This document shows positions 11,784 through 23,491 of a DNA stretch of 64,000 nt, one piece after another (positions within the stretch are counted from its first letter, which is position 1; each line of letters opens with the position of its first letter). The notes beneath the pieces were generated by a model. That model was not told the DNA's origin. It was given only the letters and a program-made list of their open reading frames with translations, and did not search any database. The position numbers and the translations under genes are program-made. Source of the DNA: Neurospora crassa OR74A (lineage: Eukaryota > Ascomycota > Sordariomycetes > Sordariales > Sordariaceae); the NCBI RefSeq assembly GCF_000182925.2, contig NC_026504.1:3906001-3970000 (forward strand), in the 5' to 3' direction.

Positions 11784-14700
11784 GTTGACTATTGGTTTGA
11801 TGGTTGAAGTTGAGGAAGATAGTTGTTGGTGGTGACTTGTATGTGTGTGAAGACAACCTTTGTCGCTGTGTAAGCTCAAATGTGTGGCAGTATATGTATG
11901 GGATTGAACAGGGTAGAGGTGGATAAGAGGTTGATGTAGTAGAAGGGAGGAGGTATAAAAAGGATGATGATGATGGTGCTGCTTTCACTTGAAGTCAGAA
12001 GCACCTTGAGAAGCGACCGGAAGGCAGTCTTAAGTAATTTTCGAAGAAGAAGAAGAGGAAGCGTCTGTGTTGGCGGTGGTATTGGATGTGGTGAGCAAGC
12101 AAATGATTTGGTATGAACAGGCAATGACGAGGTCGACGAAAGAGCCTCTCTTGGCTTGTACGGGTACCTTAGACAAGGTTACCTTTGATGTTGGCCAAGA
12201 CGGGCGAGGATTGGGTAGCCTGGAGGCCATCTCCTCGGTAGCAAGAAGCAGCAAGGGCGCCATGATGCCCGTGGGTAAGATGGACAGGCAGTGGGGTGTG
12301 CGAGAGATAGAGGCCAAGTACACATCCAGGTACAAGGACGACAAGGGCGCCGCTGTTTCGATTGGGGATGATCACGGTTTCTGGAGACGGAGACCCAGGT
12401 AGAGTTGTCCATCGAGTTCCAGCGATATTGAGGGACTGGTTCCGGATCGATGTCTTCCACTTGGATGGACGTATGAGACGACGCGAGGTCATGATGGGCA
12501 ACGAACCACGGGACGTACCGTAGCCTAGGACGGGAGAGGAAAATCTTGTCTGAGACCTAGACGCCTGAAAAGAGCCTGCCATATCCTCCACCGCATTCAT
12601 CACTTGAAGAGTACTACTGCCCTGATGGAAAGCGCGTTTCACAGCATCTGGGGCACACGAGTTTGTGCCTGTGCCTTTGCCTCTTGCGTTGTGCGACCCC
12701 AAAACAGGTACGCAGACCTTCTCGATACGTACATGTACTTCAAACACGCAGTCAGCCCTAGCTTGTTAATCGTCCGATTCCCCGATGAACGTTTTTTTGG
12801 ATGGAGGTAGGGGTCCTGTTCATCTTGACGAACGTGATCCTTGCATGTAAGGGGGGAAGAGGGTCATTATGAATGGGGAAATTCCCTAGCTCATTCCGGA
12901 TGGCGAATGAAACTGCTGCAGAGAGGAATTGACGCTAAATTTCCCACAGCGACTCTTGAAATAAAGTTCAGTTACGCGTGGAAGCCCGGCTAGCTTGCCA
13001 AGCCGTTGCAGACCACAACAGTGTTTGCCATTGACAAAGAAAAGGACGAACGCAAAAAAGGACTGCTTATCGTGAATGCAACTGCATCCAACCGAGCCAA
13101 ACTTTCCAGCAAGTCAAGTCCACCATGTTGATCGCATAGCATGTTGATAATGTGACTGTGGGGCGGGAGGGTCACGAGATAGCAAAACGGGAGCGGATTG
13201 ACCTTTGTGCAATATGAATATCCAACCTTCAATGACAAGCTTAAGCCACGGGAGGATCTGGTTGCTCGGCTAATGAGTAGATGTACCTGATAGACGTACC
13301 TATTCTTATCACACTCGATCCGAATGAGGTCTGGGGGACCCTGGGCTGTCCGACATGATGAATCCGAGGTACATAGCTGAAAACACCCGGTCTTACATTT
13401 GTGTGAAGAAATACATACGCCTAAGTCTGCCTCTCTGTGGCAGCCCAAGAGCCTTATCCTGTATCATTGTGGCGCGGAGACGTGTGGTTCTTGTCATATG
13501 CCGCATATTGGAAACATTGGTTGGTACTCTGAATCCTTTGTTCAAGGTAGTATGCGGCTTTTTTTTTTGTCAAAAAAAAAAAATAAAAAAGATAATTATA
13601 CCGAAAAAAAAAAAATTGGTGTATTTTTCCTGCAAGACGGCATCGGGTCGTACGGACGGAGCCGCGATAGGTCCAGTGGCAGTAAGCTCGACGTCGAGGA
13701 CAGAAATTGCAGTCTTGCGTGCGATCATGTCCTACGATACAAACTTTTGCTCTTACGAGTCGTCATCCCATTTCTTTCAGTGTCATTTCATCTCTCATCA
13801 AATATTCTCTGTTCTGAGACCAGTCTCAAGGAACGTTTCAGATACCGTAGCTGTAAATTGCACCGAAGAGACTGTCGTCAGAGTTCCCACGATGGTCCTA
13901 GCAGATTATCAGTTCACAGCCGATGGATGGATGGCAATCGATATTGTATGTTAACGTTATCCTTTTGCCATATTTCGGAACGTTAGTATTACCAATGTGA
14001 TGTGTTTCGGTGTAAAGCACTTTTGTGAATTGGAGTCAAGCACAGATCGACCCCTATAGTAGTCCCCAGACCAGCTGAGCTCAAATGGCCAGCAAGAAGA
14101 CGACAGGAGACTGATGACGATGCCAATGCCAATGCTCGTTTGATTTCCGCGAGCGTGATATTCGTAAATGTCCCAGATGTCACGGTGTGTCTGGGTAGGG
14201 TACCTGTGGACTCATGCCATCGGTAGAAGTAGAAGTACCGTACCTAGGTGATCATCTCACCAGCCGGCCCTGCTGTAAGCTTAGCAGGGGCTGCTCAAAG
14301 TGGAATGTATGGAGGCCAACATGAAACGAACACAAGATCGGGACTATGGGACTCGCGGCAGTCATCAATTTGTTTCTCATTAGATGCAGACTGCCTATCA
14401 ACCCCTCGCATTTCGACAACGACATATTGACCTGAACAAACTGCTGGCAACAGTGACTTACTTGCAAGTGTTTGCGCGTGATATTCATACCTGGAGTACC
14501 AGTGACCATCAAATTTGTTGATGGCTGGCCCGTTTGTGCCCTCCCTTGTCCGGATAAGAGATGCGTGAGGGTAATGTCAAAGCAACATCCGACCCGAGCT
14601 GAAGACGCGAGTTGACAGAGTGAAGTGAGCAATGTCGCAATCTGAGAAGGGCCAAGCGGGGGCTACCGTTTGCACTAATGCATAAAACACCAAACGTTCT

Positions 14701-15599
14701 CTAGTGTGCCCTACGGGGTGCAACCTTATGCGCTGCATAGTGTACATAGTACATTTAGAAACCCTTGTTATCGCAATCAATGTCGCCAGCTCAAGGTTTT
14801 TGTAGAAAATGGGGTTTTGCAAATGAAGGAACAGGTGGGTCTGATCAAGCGATTATACCCCAGTATATAACCAAGTATATGTGTACCCTCCTGCGAAAAT
14901 TAGACCCCTATCAATACAATTTCTGGGCCGTCAACTGTTGCGATTGCATGTTTCCGTCTTGCTATACACCATACCTACGTCTAGGAGATGCGGACAGTCG
15001 AAATCCTGTATGAGAGAGGGGGATTGGCCCTAGGCCGTCATTGTCTCAATAGGGGTTTCTACTGTAGGCAACATGGTAACGACGGTACGTACCCCTGCTG
15101 CTAGCGTGGGCCCTTGCCCTGCCTTTGACGACATGGGATGAACACTTCAGTTTCCGTCGCGCTCCGTGATGATCTGATTTCCCCAGAACTTGGCGATTGC
15201 AACCTTCTCCTCCCGCCATTGCGACGGTAGTGTACAAAGTGGAAGGAACGCACATCAGATGGTAAAAGCCTCCCAAGCGACGGGAGGGCGCGCAATGGCT
15301 CGTTACGCTCCTGCACCTCCAGGCAGTTTAGGTAGGGTAGGTAGTGAGAACCTCTCTGGCCAGACAAGGTGTCATCACTCATTGTCCTTTCCTCCCCTGA
15401 GCATGTTATCGCTCCGTCCCTGTCCCGGCTATCGCCTACTGACAGCAAGTGCACCCACTGGCGCAAGAGTCGCCCACGAGGCCATTTCGGCGACCTTCTT
15501 TCTAAGCCATCCGTCCCGTCTTACCCAACATCCCCGCATCTCGATAGGACCGCTTTGACTGGAATCGTAATAGCACCTCAATCACCTCCTTTCAGTGTA
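11784..15599. other. Gene-poor DNA, upstream side of the cysteine-rich peptide
   Basis: The first few hundred bases are the leader and promoter of the minus-strand peptide gene and are pyrimidine-rich on that strand. Beyond that, frames up to about 200 codons occur on both strands but they overlap (for example two plus-strand frames at 13355-13986) and show no domain or splicing logic. An A/T-rich homopolymer cluster lies at about 13559-13615. TAGGTA-type motifs occur at 14239 and 15328-15345. Confidence 0.5.
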
Positions 15600-18250
15600 C
15601 CAGCCCCGCTAAACAACTGATTCAGCATGGCCCGGGGCGGGATTAGGTATTGACGGAACTGAGGATGTTTGCGTTCGTTTAGACTCCTCCCAACAGAAGT
15701 GAAGTCTTTCTTGCAGACATCGATGTTGTTCAAGATGCTCCCAGGTTAGCGCTACCTACGCCTTATGGTACTCGGCCAAAAGTCCTGGAAGTCCCCGCCA
15801 ATCAATGCGGCCAATTCCTCTTGGACTCGAGCCAAGCAATTTCTGCATGGAAGCTCTCCCGAACTCCAGTCCTCTTGGTCGCAAGTCCTCTCCTCTCCTC
15901 ACGTCAGTGATGGATGGCACTACCAACTTTGTACATGGCCGGTTACCAATGCCTCCTTGACTACCTGCCCACTGTAGGCACCGGCACTGTGAGTGTGCTG
16001 TCCCGATGGCGTATTTTACGTACACGCATGCTACCTTCCGCTTGATGTAGCATCGCACCGTGGTACCCACGGTAGTTAGTCACACACACAACCCACCAGT
16101 TCTCATGAAATTCAACTCACAAAGGGTATCGCAGAGGACGTCACGACCTTCTTCGGCCATTGCTCCGGCGAAGGGAGGGATTATGTACGATAGCCCAGTC
16201 TCTGCTCCTTACCCTTTCATTGTACCAGGGTAAGGTACTTTTTGCGCAAGCTTGAATGACAAGTCTCACAGTAGCACCGTCAGGAAATCCAACTAGCGGA
16301 GACCGGCCTCTCAGTGTCAGCATCTCGGCATATGCTGGTCTCTCGAGAATGTGTGGATCCCACGCAAGTATCAAGATAACACTCGACGTTATACTCTATG
16401 TAGGTAGCTACCGTGAATTCTTCCTGTCACCCCTCCACAGGTGCAATTTCCGAGGCTACGAGGCCTATCAGCTTAACCAGCCTCACACAAAGAGCTGGAT
16501 TCGTGTCGTTTGCTGCTAATGATGCCTTGACCGGGTCTATTGGTCTTCGCCGTTCCGGTTCCCTTGCCCGGCCATGCGAACCACGCAACTACCAGCCGAA
16601 ACTGATACCAGATAGTCCACCTGCATACCCCCAATTTGATGCCGCATTTGTCATGATCGAGCATTTGGGCAGCAGTCGCCATTTGCAGAACATGAAAGGG
16701 CCTCATCAAGATCCCAATGTTCAAGAGGTATTCCAAGAGGCTGGCAATGAGATCTTCCAGAGCAGGCCGAGTTTGTCAATGGTATGAATGGCAAAGTGTG
16801 TCTTCTTCACCAGGTGATGTTCAATTTACCTATCACCATGCAGAATCCGTATTGCCAGCAGCGTGGCTTGGGGCCTCAAGCTTGTAGCGTGTCTACCTCC
16901 TGGCAGATTATCATGTGTCTTCCACAGTTTCATCGCTGGTTCAAATCTGGCGTAAGCTTGTTCCTTCTTCGCCTTGGCAAATATTGACCGTACTCAGTTG
17001 ATGTGATAGTTGCCTGAGACATTGTGTCAGACCAAAACACGAGATCCAAACACCAGCGGATAGCGCCCCAAGAGCAGTTTGCTTCGTTCCATCTACTCAT
17101 GGGAATAGCTGCTTCGACGTGCTTGGTGCCTTTCCTTTATGGCTTTCAAGGCCCCTCTGCAGAGGATAACAGTCACTGTCCGTTTGGAAACTCGGATCAG
17201 CTGTAAGCCTTGGAAATACACTACATAAAGACCGTTGCCCTACTCATACCCAGACAGACGATCGGCACAGAGTTCGACCTCCTTTGTCTGGTCTCAGCTG
17301 GGCCCTGCTGGCCCTACCAAGCTTGTCCAATGTGGAAGAGCAATGAGCATGATCGGCACAGGAATTGGGCTTCAATGCCACCGAACCCGGTGCTTTGGTT
17401 GCCTACAGCCCCATTTTGACTTCTCCCGATGGGCTTGCGTCCGCTGCTTCGAAGCGCTGTGGCAAGGTGTGAAGCAAAAGCCACAAAACACCTCAGAGAT
17501 TATGCGCACCGTATCTGCAGAAACGGAGGTTGGGTTTTGCTGCAGTGTCCGAAGCCAGTCAGACGATCACTCGGCGAGTCGGAATGGGATATGTTACAGT
17601 TGGCTTGGCGAGGCTGTTGATGAGCTGCCAGATGGGACAATCTTTGACTATGTACCTGGCACGCCTGGCTTCCTGGCCACTTACACCGGGGACTACTATG
17701 TATGTAGTTGGTTCAACATCCCAGCAAAACACCCCTACCTTCAGTCGGAGTTCGGCTTCCTAGGGAACCCAAGGGGATGGATGCGTACTGCATGAGTCCG
17801 CCATGGCTCCGATCCGGCCATCAATTGGCCATTGATCCAATGTTTCAGTGCACAATGTGGCGTGCTGCTCTCATTCTTCGGGCCGCAGTCGTTCTCAGCT
17901 CGTCTATGTTGATGAGCAAGTACTGGGTATGTGTTTGTCTTTTCTTTTCCTTCTCTAGTCTCGGTCTTTGAAAGCTGAGAATCAAGGGAAACACAGGCAT
18001 CTCTCTCCTTAGAAGCCGAGGAGTGAGCATTAAAAGATGGATCAGATTCCCTGTGCGCATAACCAACTTGGTATGTACCCCCTCAGAGTATGATGCGGGC
18101 CGGGGTCCCCTGGCCTGTCATCTCTTCTTAATCCGAACCCTATCGTACGAAGGTCTTGTCCGTCTTCCGATATTACATCCTTCAAGCAGAGTTTATGAGA
18201 CCTCGATTCCGATGCTGGCAGAGATACTTTCCTGGTTTTCTTAGGTCGCA
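15600..18250 (+). pseudogene. Possible decayed multi-exon gene, identity unknown
   Basis: Several plus-strand segments look coding-like by composition and lie next to splice-like signals, but they do not join into one intact frame. Examples are a segment beginning after a TTGCAG acceptor at about 15716, containing RPKVLEVPANQCGQFLL; a segment at about 16560-16783, containing YPQFDAAFVMIEHLGSS, that runs straight into a GTATGA donor-like sequence; and a frame through 17235-17795 containing DELPDGTIFDYVPGTPGF. Stops and frame changes separate them. I recognise no family. The alternative is that these are chance frames in non-coding DNA; the evidence is only suggestive. Confidence 0.22.
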
Positions 18251-20034
18251 ACAGACATCACGCTGCGATTTCTAGGACGAATAGCGAATTCACCTTAAGC
18301 ACACCGCAATGCCACTACGTTTTGCACCTCCGCCGTAATTGAGATTCTTCTGGTGTCAGTAAGTATCTTGGGGGTCTCGTGACGCAGCTGTGTCGGTCGT
18401 CGTCTTACATGCGCGCTACACGCGTGATGGATTTTATATCGCCTATCGACAGGACGACATCTGGAGTTGTCCTTCATCTAATTCCAGCGTATCTTTCGTT
18501 CTGATGCATACTGGTATGTCGTCAACTCACCCAACCATTTCTCGGCTCCATTGCTACCGCGTATATGATCGAATCGAGATTCTGCAAATCTCCGAACAGC
18601 TTCGGATAGCAGCTAATGGCTTAAATCACATAAGCGAACTCCACCACCAACAATAGAAAACACGATTCATCATCAACTAATCATTTCACCTATTGTCATG
18701 GCTAGTGTCGTTACATGCTCCCGTCGTTGCTGGTCGTGCAAAAGGGGGGCCAGAGGATTAGGGTGTCTCATAGGGGTCTTTCCAGGCGTTCTCGCGAATC
18801 GAGGTACCGACCCCTGTGACTGCCAGACCTGGTGACGTGTGGCAAAAGGGCGTTAAAGGAGAAACCGAAACTTTAAATTTCTCCTTTCCCTGTCAGCAAA
18901 GACAAGCATTGAACGCCAATTTCCTCTCTTGTGTCGCATGAGTTGAAAGGGAAAGAGGAACGAACTGACCTGTACTTGCGGGCAAACCATTCGCCCTTGC
19001 CTTTTCCGAGCACTTCGGTTGTATGCCGGAGAAAGGATTGTTTGTGTCAAGACGCTAACAGAACCCCCTTAAAACCATGTTCCGTTAAGCGCTACGCAAG
19101 CCTGAAGGCCCTGGAATGGCATCACTTTCCCTTGGTGTTACAGTATGTCCGCTCAGAGCATACGCGTGAATAACTCGCACAATGTCCTTTGAATTCGGTT
19201 TATCCTCTGCTCCAGCACCTTTGATGATGACATTTCGAGACGCTATCGAGTCCGTCCCCTGAATCATACAATATAGTGCACGAGCAGATGACTTCCATCC
19301 AGTTGATTTGCAAACGGAAGTACGCGGGGGCAGGATTCTATATCCGAGTGAATATACTGCTATGAACCCTGAAGGACGAAGTAGTCGTCATCATGAATAA
19401 TCGGGGTCATAAATGCCGAGATCACCGACACCGTTACCGGCCGGCACTTCAACTACCTACCCGCTCGAGGATGCGGGGCGCGCGATGTGACGATGGGCGT
19501 GATGATGTCCTGCTTCCCCGCGTTTTTGGAGTTCACTCCGTCAAACATTTCCCGTCCCGTCATCTTGGATTCTTGATGGGCGACAAGATCAACCAACTGT
19601 GAAGCTCCCAGCCTGCCTGTCAAGCCTGCCTGTCACACGAATGGCATGCTTTCGAGAAGAGAATTGAAAGGCGGCCGAGGGCGGACTTACTTTTTGGTTC
19701 TTGAAGCGTCGGGCCGCGGGTAGGTGATCCCGAAGCTATTGAACTTGGGTGAGTGTGGGTAGGGAGCAAGCTTGTTTTTTTTTTTTTCTTGTGAAGATCT
19801 TTGACTTCTTGATAATGTTGACTGGCGGGTTGTTTTGAAGCTTGATTCTTCTGTGAAGCTTTTACCCAGCATCATCAACCTCTGTGCAAGCTCCTCTGGA
19901 TCATCACAACCCATGCCTTTGTGGATTACACCGCCTAATCAGTCTTCTTCATCCTCTCCAAGCTCGTACCATTACCTAGCTATCAATCACCGTCAAGCTG
20001 AAGGAAAACAATAGACAGATAAACAACACCAACA
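18251..20034. other. Gene-poor DNA ending in the leader of the next gene
   Basis: No gene is supported. The last 100 or so bases before 20035 form an A- and C-rich leader (…AACAACACCAACA before the ATG), the expected 5' end of the downstream gene. Confidence 0.55.
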
Positions 20035-20546
20035 ATGTCCTCCTCTGGCCCCTACAAGCTCGTCACCGTCAACACGGCTCCCGATCGCGCCAAGCGTCTC
20101 ATCGGCCGTGTTGTCGAAGACGTCAAGGACAAGTACACCATCATCCATGTCGGCAACGCTGCCTGTAAGTGTTCGCTCCCGTGGTTTCTGTTAATTTTGC
20201 CTCCTTTACCTTCCCAATCGTTGACTGACTGGCTCATACCAAACAGCAATCGAAGAAGTAAAGTCTGTAGTCGAAGAACACCGGCCCAACATTCTGGTTT
20301 GGCCCCCCTTAGTCCGCATACCTACCCAAGCAACGTAGAGAATATATAAAGATCGTTAACACAAAACTGCAGTTCACGGCATCAATGTGGACTCCCGAAG
20401 AAGCTCATCAGATCATTACCATTGCCAAGGAAGTGGTCGGCGGGGACCTCAAGACTTTTTCTTTGCCGCAGGGGTTGCAGGTGAATAAGGGACCGGATGC
20501 GGTGGTGGAGTATATCAAGGAGAACTTGCCGAGTTTGTTGGGTTGA
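20035..20546 (+). CDS. Small conserved-looking protein of unknown function (117 aa)
   Basis: Three exons, 20035-20164, 20247-20296 and 20373-20546, give 117 residues beginning MSSSGPYKLVTVNTAPDRAK. Intron 1 (82 bp) has a GTAAGT donor; intron 2 (76 bp) has a weak GTTTGG donor but a good CTGCAG acceptor, and only this join keeps the frame open into FTASMWTPEEAHQIITIAK. The protein alternates predicted strands and helices in a compact alpha/beta pattern, with no signal peptide or membrane segment. Its two-part layout (VTVNTAPDRAKRLIGRVVED, then a second strand-helix block ending DAVVEYIKENLPSLLG) suggests a response-regulator-like or NAD-binding-like fold, which is inference. The leader and ATG context are typical of an expressed gene. 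I do not recognise a named family. Confidence 0.8.
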
Positions 20547-20881
20547 ACAGTGGCAAGGGGGGCTTGTCAAGGCTCTTCTCTTCTTCTTGACATAGTTTCA
20601 AAACTTTATCTGCCTTGTCATCCTGCTCAAATTCTATAAACCTGGCGAATCCTCTCCTCCGATCTCCGAAGAAAGTGACAATTGGGTCCATGAAAACGTG
20701 CCGACATGACACTTTCAAAACAACGGATTGTAACGTCGAAGAGAGCAAGAAGTTTTGCACCTTGTATTTGTTCATAACATTCTTTGGACACTCGCTTCGC
20801 TGTCTTGCTGATTACTCATTTTCAGCCTGAAGTTATTAAATCAAACCATTTCACATCAATCCATTATACCTGATCCTCCTC
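20547..20881. other. Convergent 3' spacer
   Basis: Short space between two genes transcribed toward each other. It holds their 3' ends; nothing else is seen. Confidence 0.6.
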
Positions 20882-22073
20882 TCACTGCTCGTTCTTCATG
20901 ACATTATACAAACTGCCAATATGCGGCAAGATCTCCACCACGAACTCATCACCATCATGCAACAACTCCTTAGGATTCCTAGCAAAGCCAACACCAGCCG
21001 GAGTGCCGGTTATGATAACGGTACCCTTGGGCAGCGTGGTGCCCTGCGACAAGAAGCTAATAATTTCTTGAACCGAGAAGATGAGGTCACTGTGTAGTCC
21101 TGTCAGCATCCCATCCAACCTCGCAAACAAGGCACAGAAAACAAAACTGGACAGAACAGAAAAAGAAAGAAAGAAAGAAAGAAAACTCACGTCAAGGGAC
21201 TCTCCTGCACCACCTTCCCATTCTTCAACCCCCTCACCTTCAGCCCGCCCACATCCCCAATAACCTCCTTGCTGACCAGCACCGGGCCAATAGGACAACT
21301 GCCATCGAAACCCTTGGAGTAACACCACTGCGTCTGCGCAAACTGGGACGCGCGGCTGCTAATGTCGTTGCTGGCGGTGTAGCCGAGGACGTAGTCGAGC
21401 GCTTCTGCTTCGCTAACGTTCTTGCAGTCCTTACCGATAATGATGGCCAGCTCGGACTCGTAGTCGGCCGAGTCCGACTCGATGGTGTGCTTGGGAATGG
21501 GCGTGGGCGCCGGATAGGGGTCGGCGAGGGCGGTGGCGGGCTTAAGGAAGAGGGTGGGGATCTCGGGGATGGACATTTTGGCTTCTTCGGCGTGTTTTTT
21601 GTACTGTATATTTTTGGTTAGGCGGGAATGTTTAGCTCAGTTGTGCAGCCAAGTTGGGGAATTGAATTGCAGGCATCTAAGTAGGCGTAGAGGAGCTGAG
21701 GTTTTGGGGCACGTGTAAGGGGGCAAAAGCTTACGTTCAAGCCAATGCAGCGAATGGTGCCGGCCTCTTGGGCAGTGACAGGAGAGAGAATTCGGCCGAT
21801 GATGGCCTTGTTGCCGGTGGGAGAGCCGGCGTCGAGAACGGAGGTGCCAGAGTAGACGTTCACTTCGACATCGTCGCCCTTGCGGACGGCGGCGCCGACG
21901 TCGACTTGGCTGTCGATGGGCTCGCCAATGAGGACCTTGGAGTCATCGTCCTTGGGAACGAATCTTACGAGACCTAAATAAGATTCGAGTGTCAGTTTTG
22001 TTGCCGTATAGATATCTCGGCGTCTGGAGGAAGGGTGACTGGAGAAAGTGTTGGACTCACGGCTAAACGACAT
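20882..22073 (-). CDS. Fumarylacetoacetate hydrolase (FAH) family protein
   Basis: Four exons on the minus strand: 22061-22073 (only 13 nt), 21735-21973, 21191-21603 and 20882-21089, giving 290 residues. Joins are supported by the unbroken family signature GLNYKKHAEEAKMSIPE across intron 2. The FAH core follows: metal-ligand region YESELAIIIGKDCKNVSEAE, then VLGYTASNDISSR, and the C-terminal ITGTPAGVGFARNP loop. This size and the short N-terminal domain resemble FAHD1/FAHD2-type enzymes (acylpyruvases or oxaloacetate decarboxylase relatives) rather than the longer tyrosine-pathway fumarylacetoacetase. The family uses Mg2+ or Mn2+ to cleave or decarboxylate beta-diketo acids; the substrate here is not known. 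No mitochondrial presequence is obvious in the MSFSRLVRFVPKDDD start. Intron 3 carries an AAAG microsatellite. Confidence 0.9.
21161..21184. repeat. AAAG microsatellite inside an FAH intron
   Basis: About six tandem AAAG/GAAA units on the plus strand, lying just after (upstream in transcription terms, within) the third intron of the FAH-family gene. Confidence 0.85.
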
Positions 22074-23491
22074 GATTTCTGTGTTTCTTATAAACTTTCA
22101 AAAGATCGATGGACTAAATAAAACAATGGTTTAGCACAAAATCAGTGATAGTTTAGAGAGCACACTTATACTTGAATTCTCAGTCACCGCTTGTCAAGTC
22201 AAAACAATCCAAGGCCGCAATTCGGAGAAGGGAGATCAGCACCATTACACGATGAGGGGCAGCAGCCACACCCCAGAGCATGTGAATGGAGCTCAGAAAT
22301 ATGGCCGAAGCTACTGCTAGCATAAGGCTTACTAACCACTTGTTCATCATGCCTGTGGCCAGTGTCCGGCAGTAGAATAGTAGGTAGGCACTGCACTAAG
22401 CATGTCATTGTAGGACAATCTGTACCATCCGCAGATCAGGCTGATTTGCTGCTTGCGTATAATGTTGAAGGTTTGGAGAGGTTTCCCCGAACCCGCATGC
22501 TATCCTTGATATGCAGCTCTTCAGCGCTGCAGGTTATAACAAGTGCCGGATCTTGGCATCGTAGACCAATATTCGCAACGGGATGGACTGAACCCCTGGC
22601 TGGGAAGAAGACGCCATGAAAAGACACAAAGACAATGACCATTGAAGAGAATAACGACATAGTGAAATTCTTTATTTTTTTCCCCCATTTCACCACGACA
22701 ATTCCTCGAGGACCTGGAACCGGGTAGAGCACCCCCGTATTCCCCCGCAAGTGCGGGAATCCTACCCCATCTGCTTTCGAAGCGGGAAACACATGGCGTT
22801 GAGTTTGGGGAACGGGAGGGGACGCCAGCGGACGCCAGAAATAGTGTACTGTTTGTATCAAGAAACACATAAGCTTTTGTCAGCGTTGAAGGGTCCTCGT
22901 TACCCCCTGTCTAGAGAGACCGACCCCCTGCCGTAGTTTCTTCTGCCAAATCCGGACGCTGTAAATTGTGGTTGGACATGCCAATGCCAAAGTCAACAAC
23001 AACACTACAGCCCACTGGAATAAAAGAGTAAACATGACCCGAAATGGAGGTGAACGGAGGTCAAAATCGCCAAAGAAGGAAAGAAAAAGACACACAGCAC
23101 CTAGGATTCGCTGGTCGTCACCGACCCAACTAAGTTAGCGTGTACACCACAGGCGCCTTGGGCATCAACGCTGGGAATGATAGTTCTCAATTGCCTCGCA
23201 CGTCCAGGGAAGGATGGCTTCGCAGCTGCCTGGGCCGGTTGATATGTGAGACAAATGAACTCTCACTGCTTGGATTGCCCGACACCAATGTGATCTCTAT
23301 CGGGTCCATATTCTCCAAGTCCAAGATCCCCTTTCCTTTATCTGCCTCTATTCCTCCTTTCCGATCCTGGCAACCGAAAGTGCTGAAGCTTCTCGCCCGC
23401 CACTTCTGCATTTTCTCGCCCTTCAACTCTGGTATCAGCTTTGGAATCTTTTTTTTACCTGCTGTCTACCTTTTTCGGGTCGCGATCGGCG
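22074..23491. other. Divergent promoter region, FAH-family and HET genes
   Basis: 1.4 kb between the starts of the minus-strand FAH-family gene and the plus-strand HET gene. No coding frame is supported. A small palindrome, CCCGCA-AG-TGCGGG, lies at about 22743-22756. Stretches of the right part are C/T-rich on the plus strand, as in fungal leaders. Confidence 0.5.

Noticed and set aside
12169-12747. 192-codon minus-strand frame upstream of the cysteine-rich peptide
   Set aside because: No domain, mixed composition, overlaps other frames and includes likely promoter of the peptide gene.
13355-13986. Two overlapping plus-strand frames of about 195-200 codons
   Set aside because: They cover the same DNA in different frames, pass through A-rich homopolymers and show no protein-like features.
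23441-23491. Earlier start for the HET protein
   Set aside because: The frame is open but its first codon is TTG; the first ATG is at 23492.
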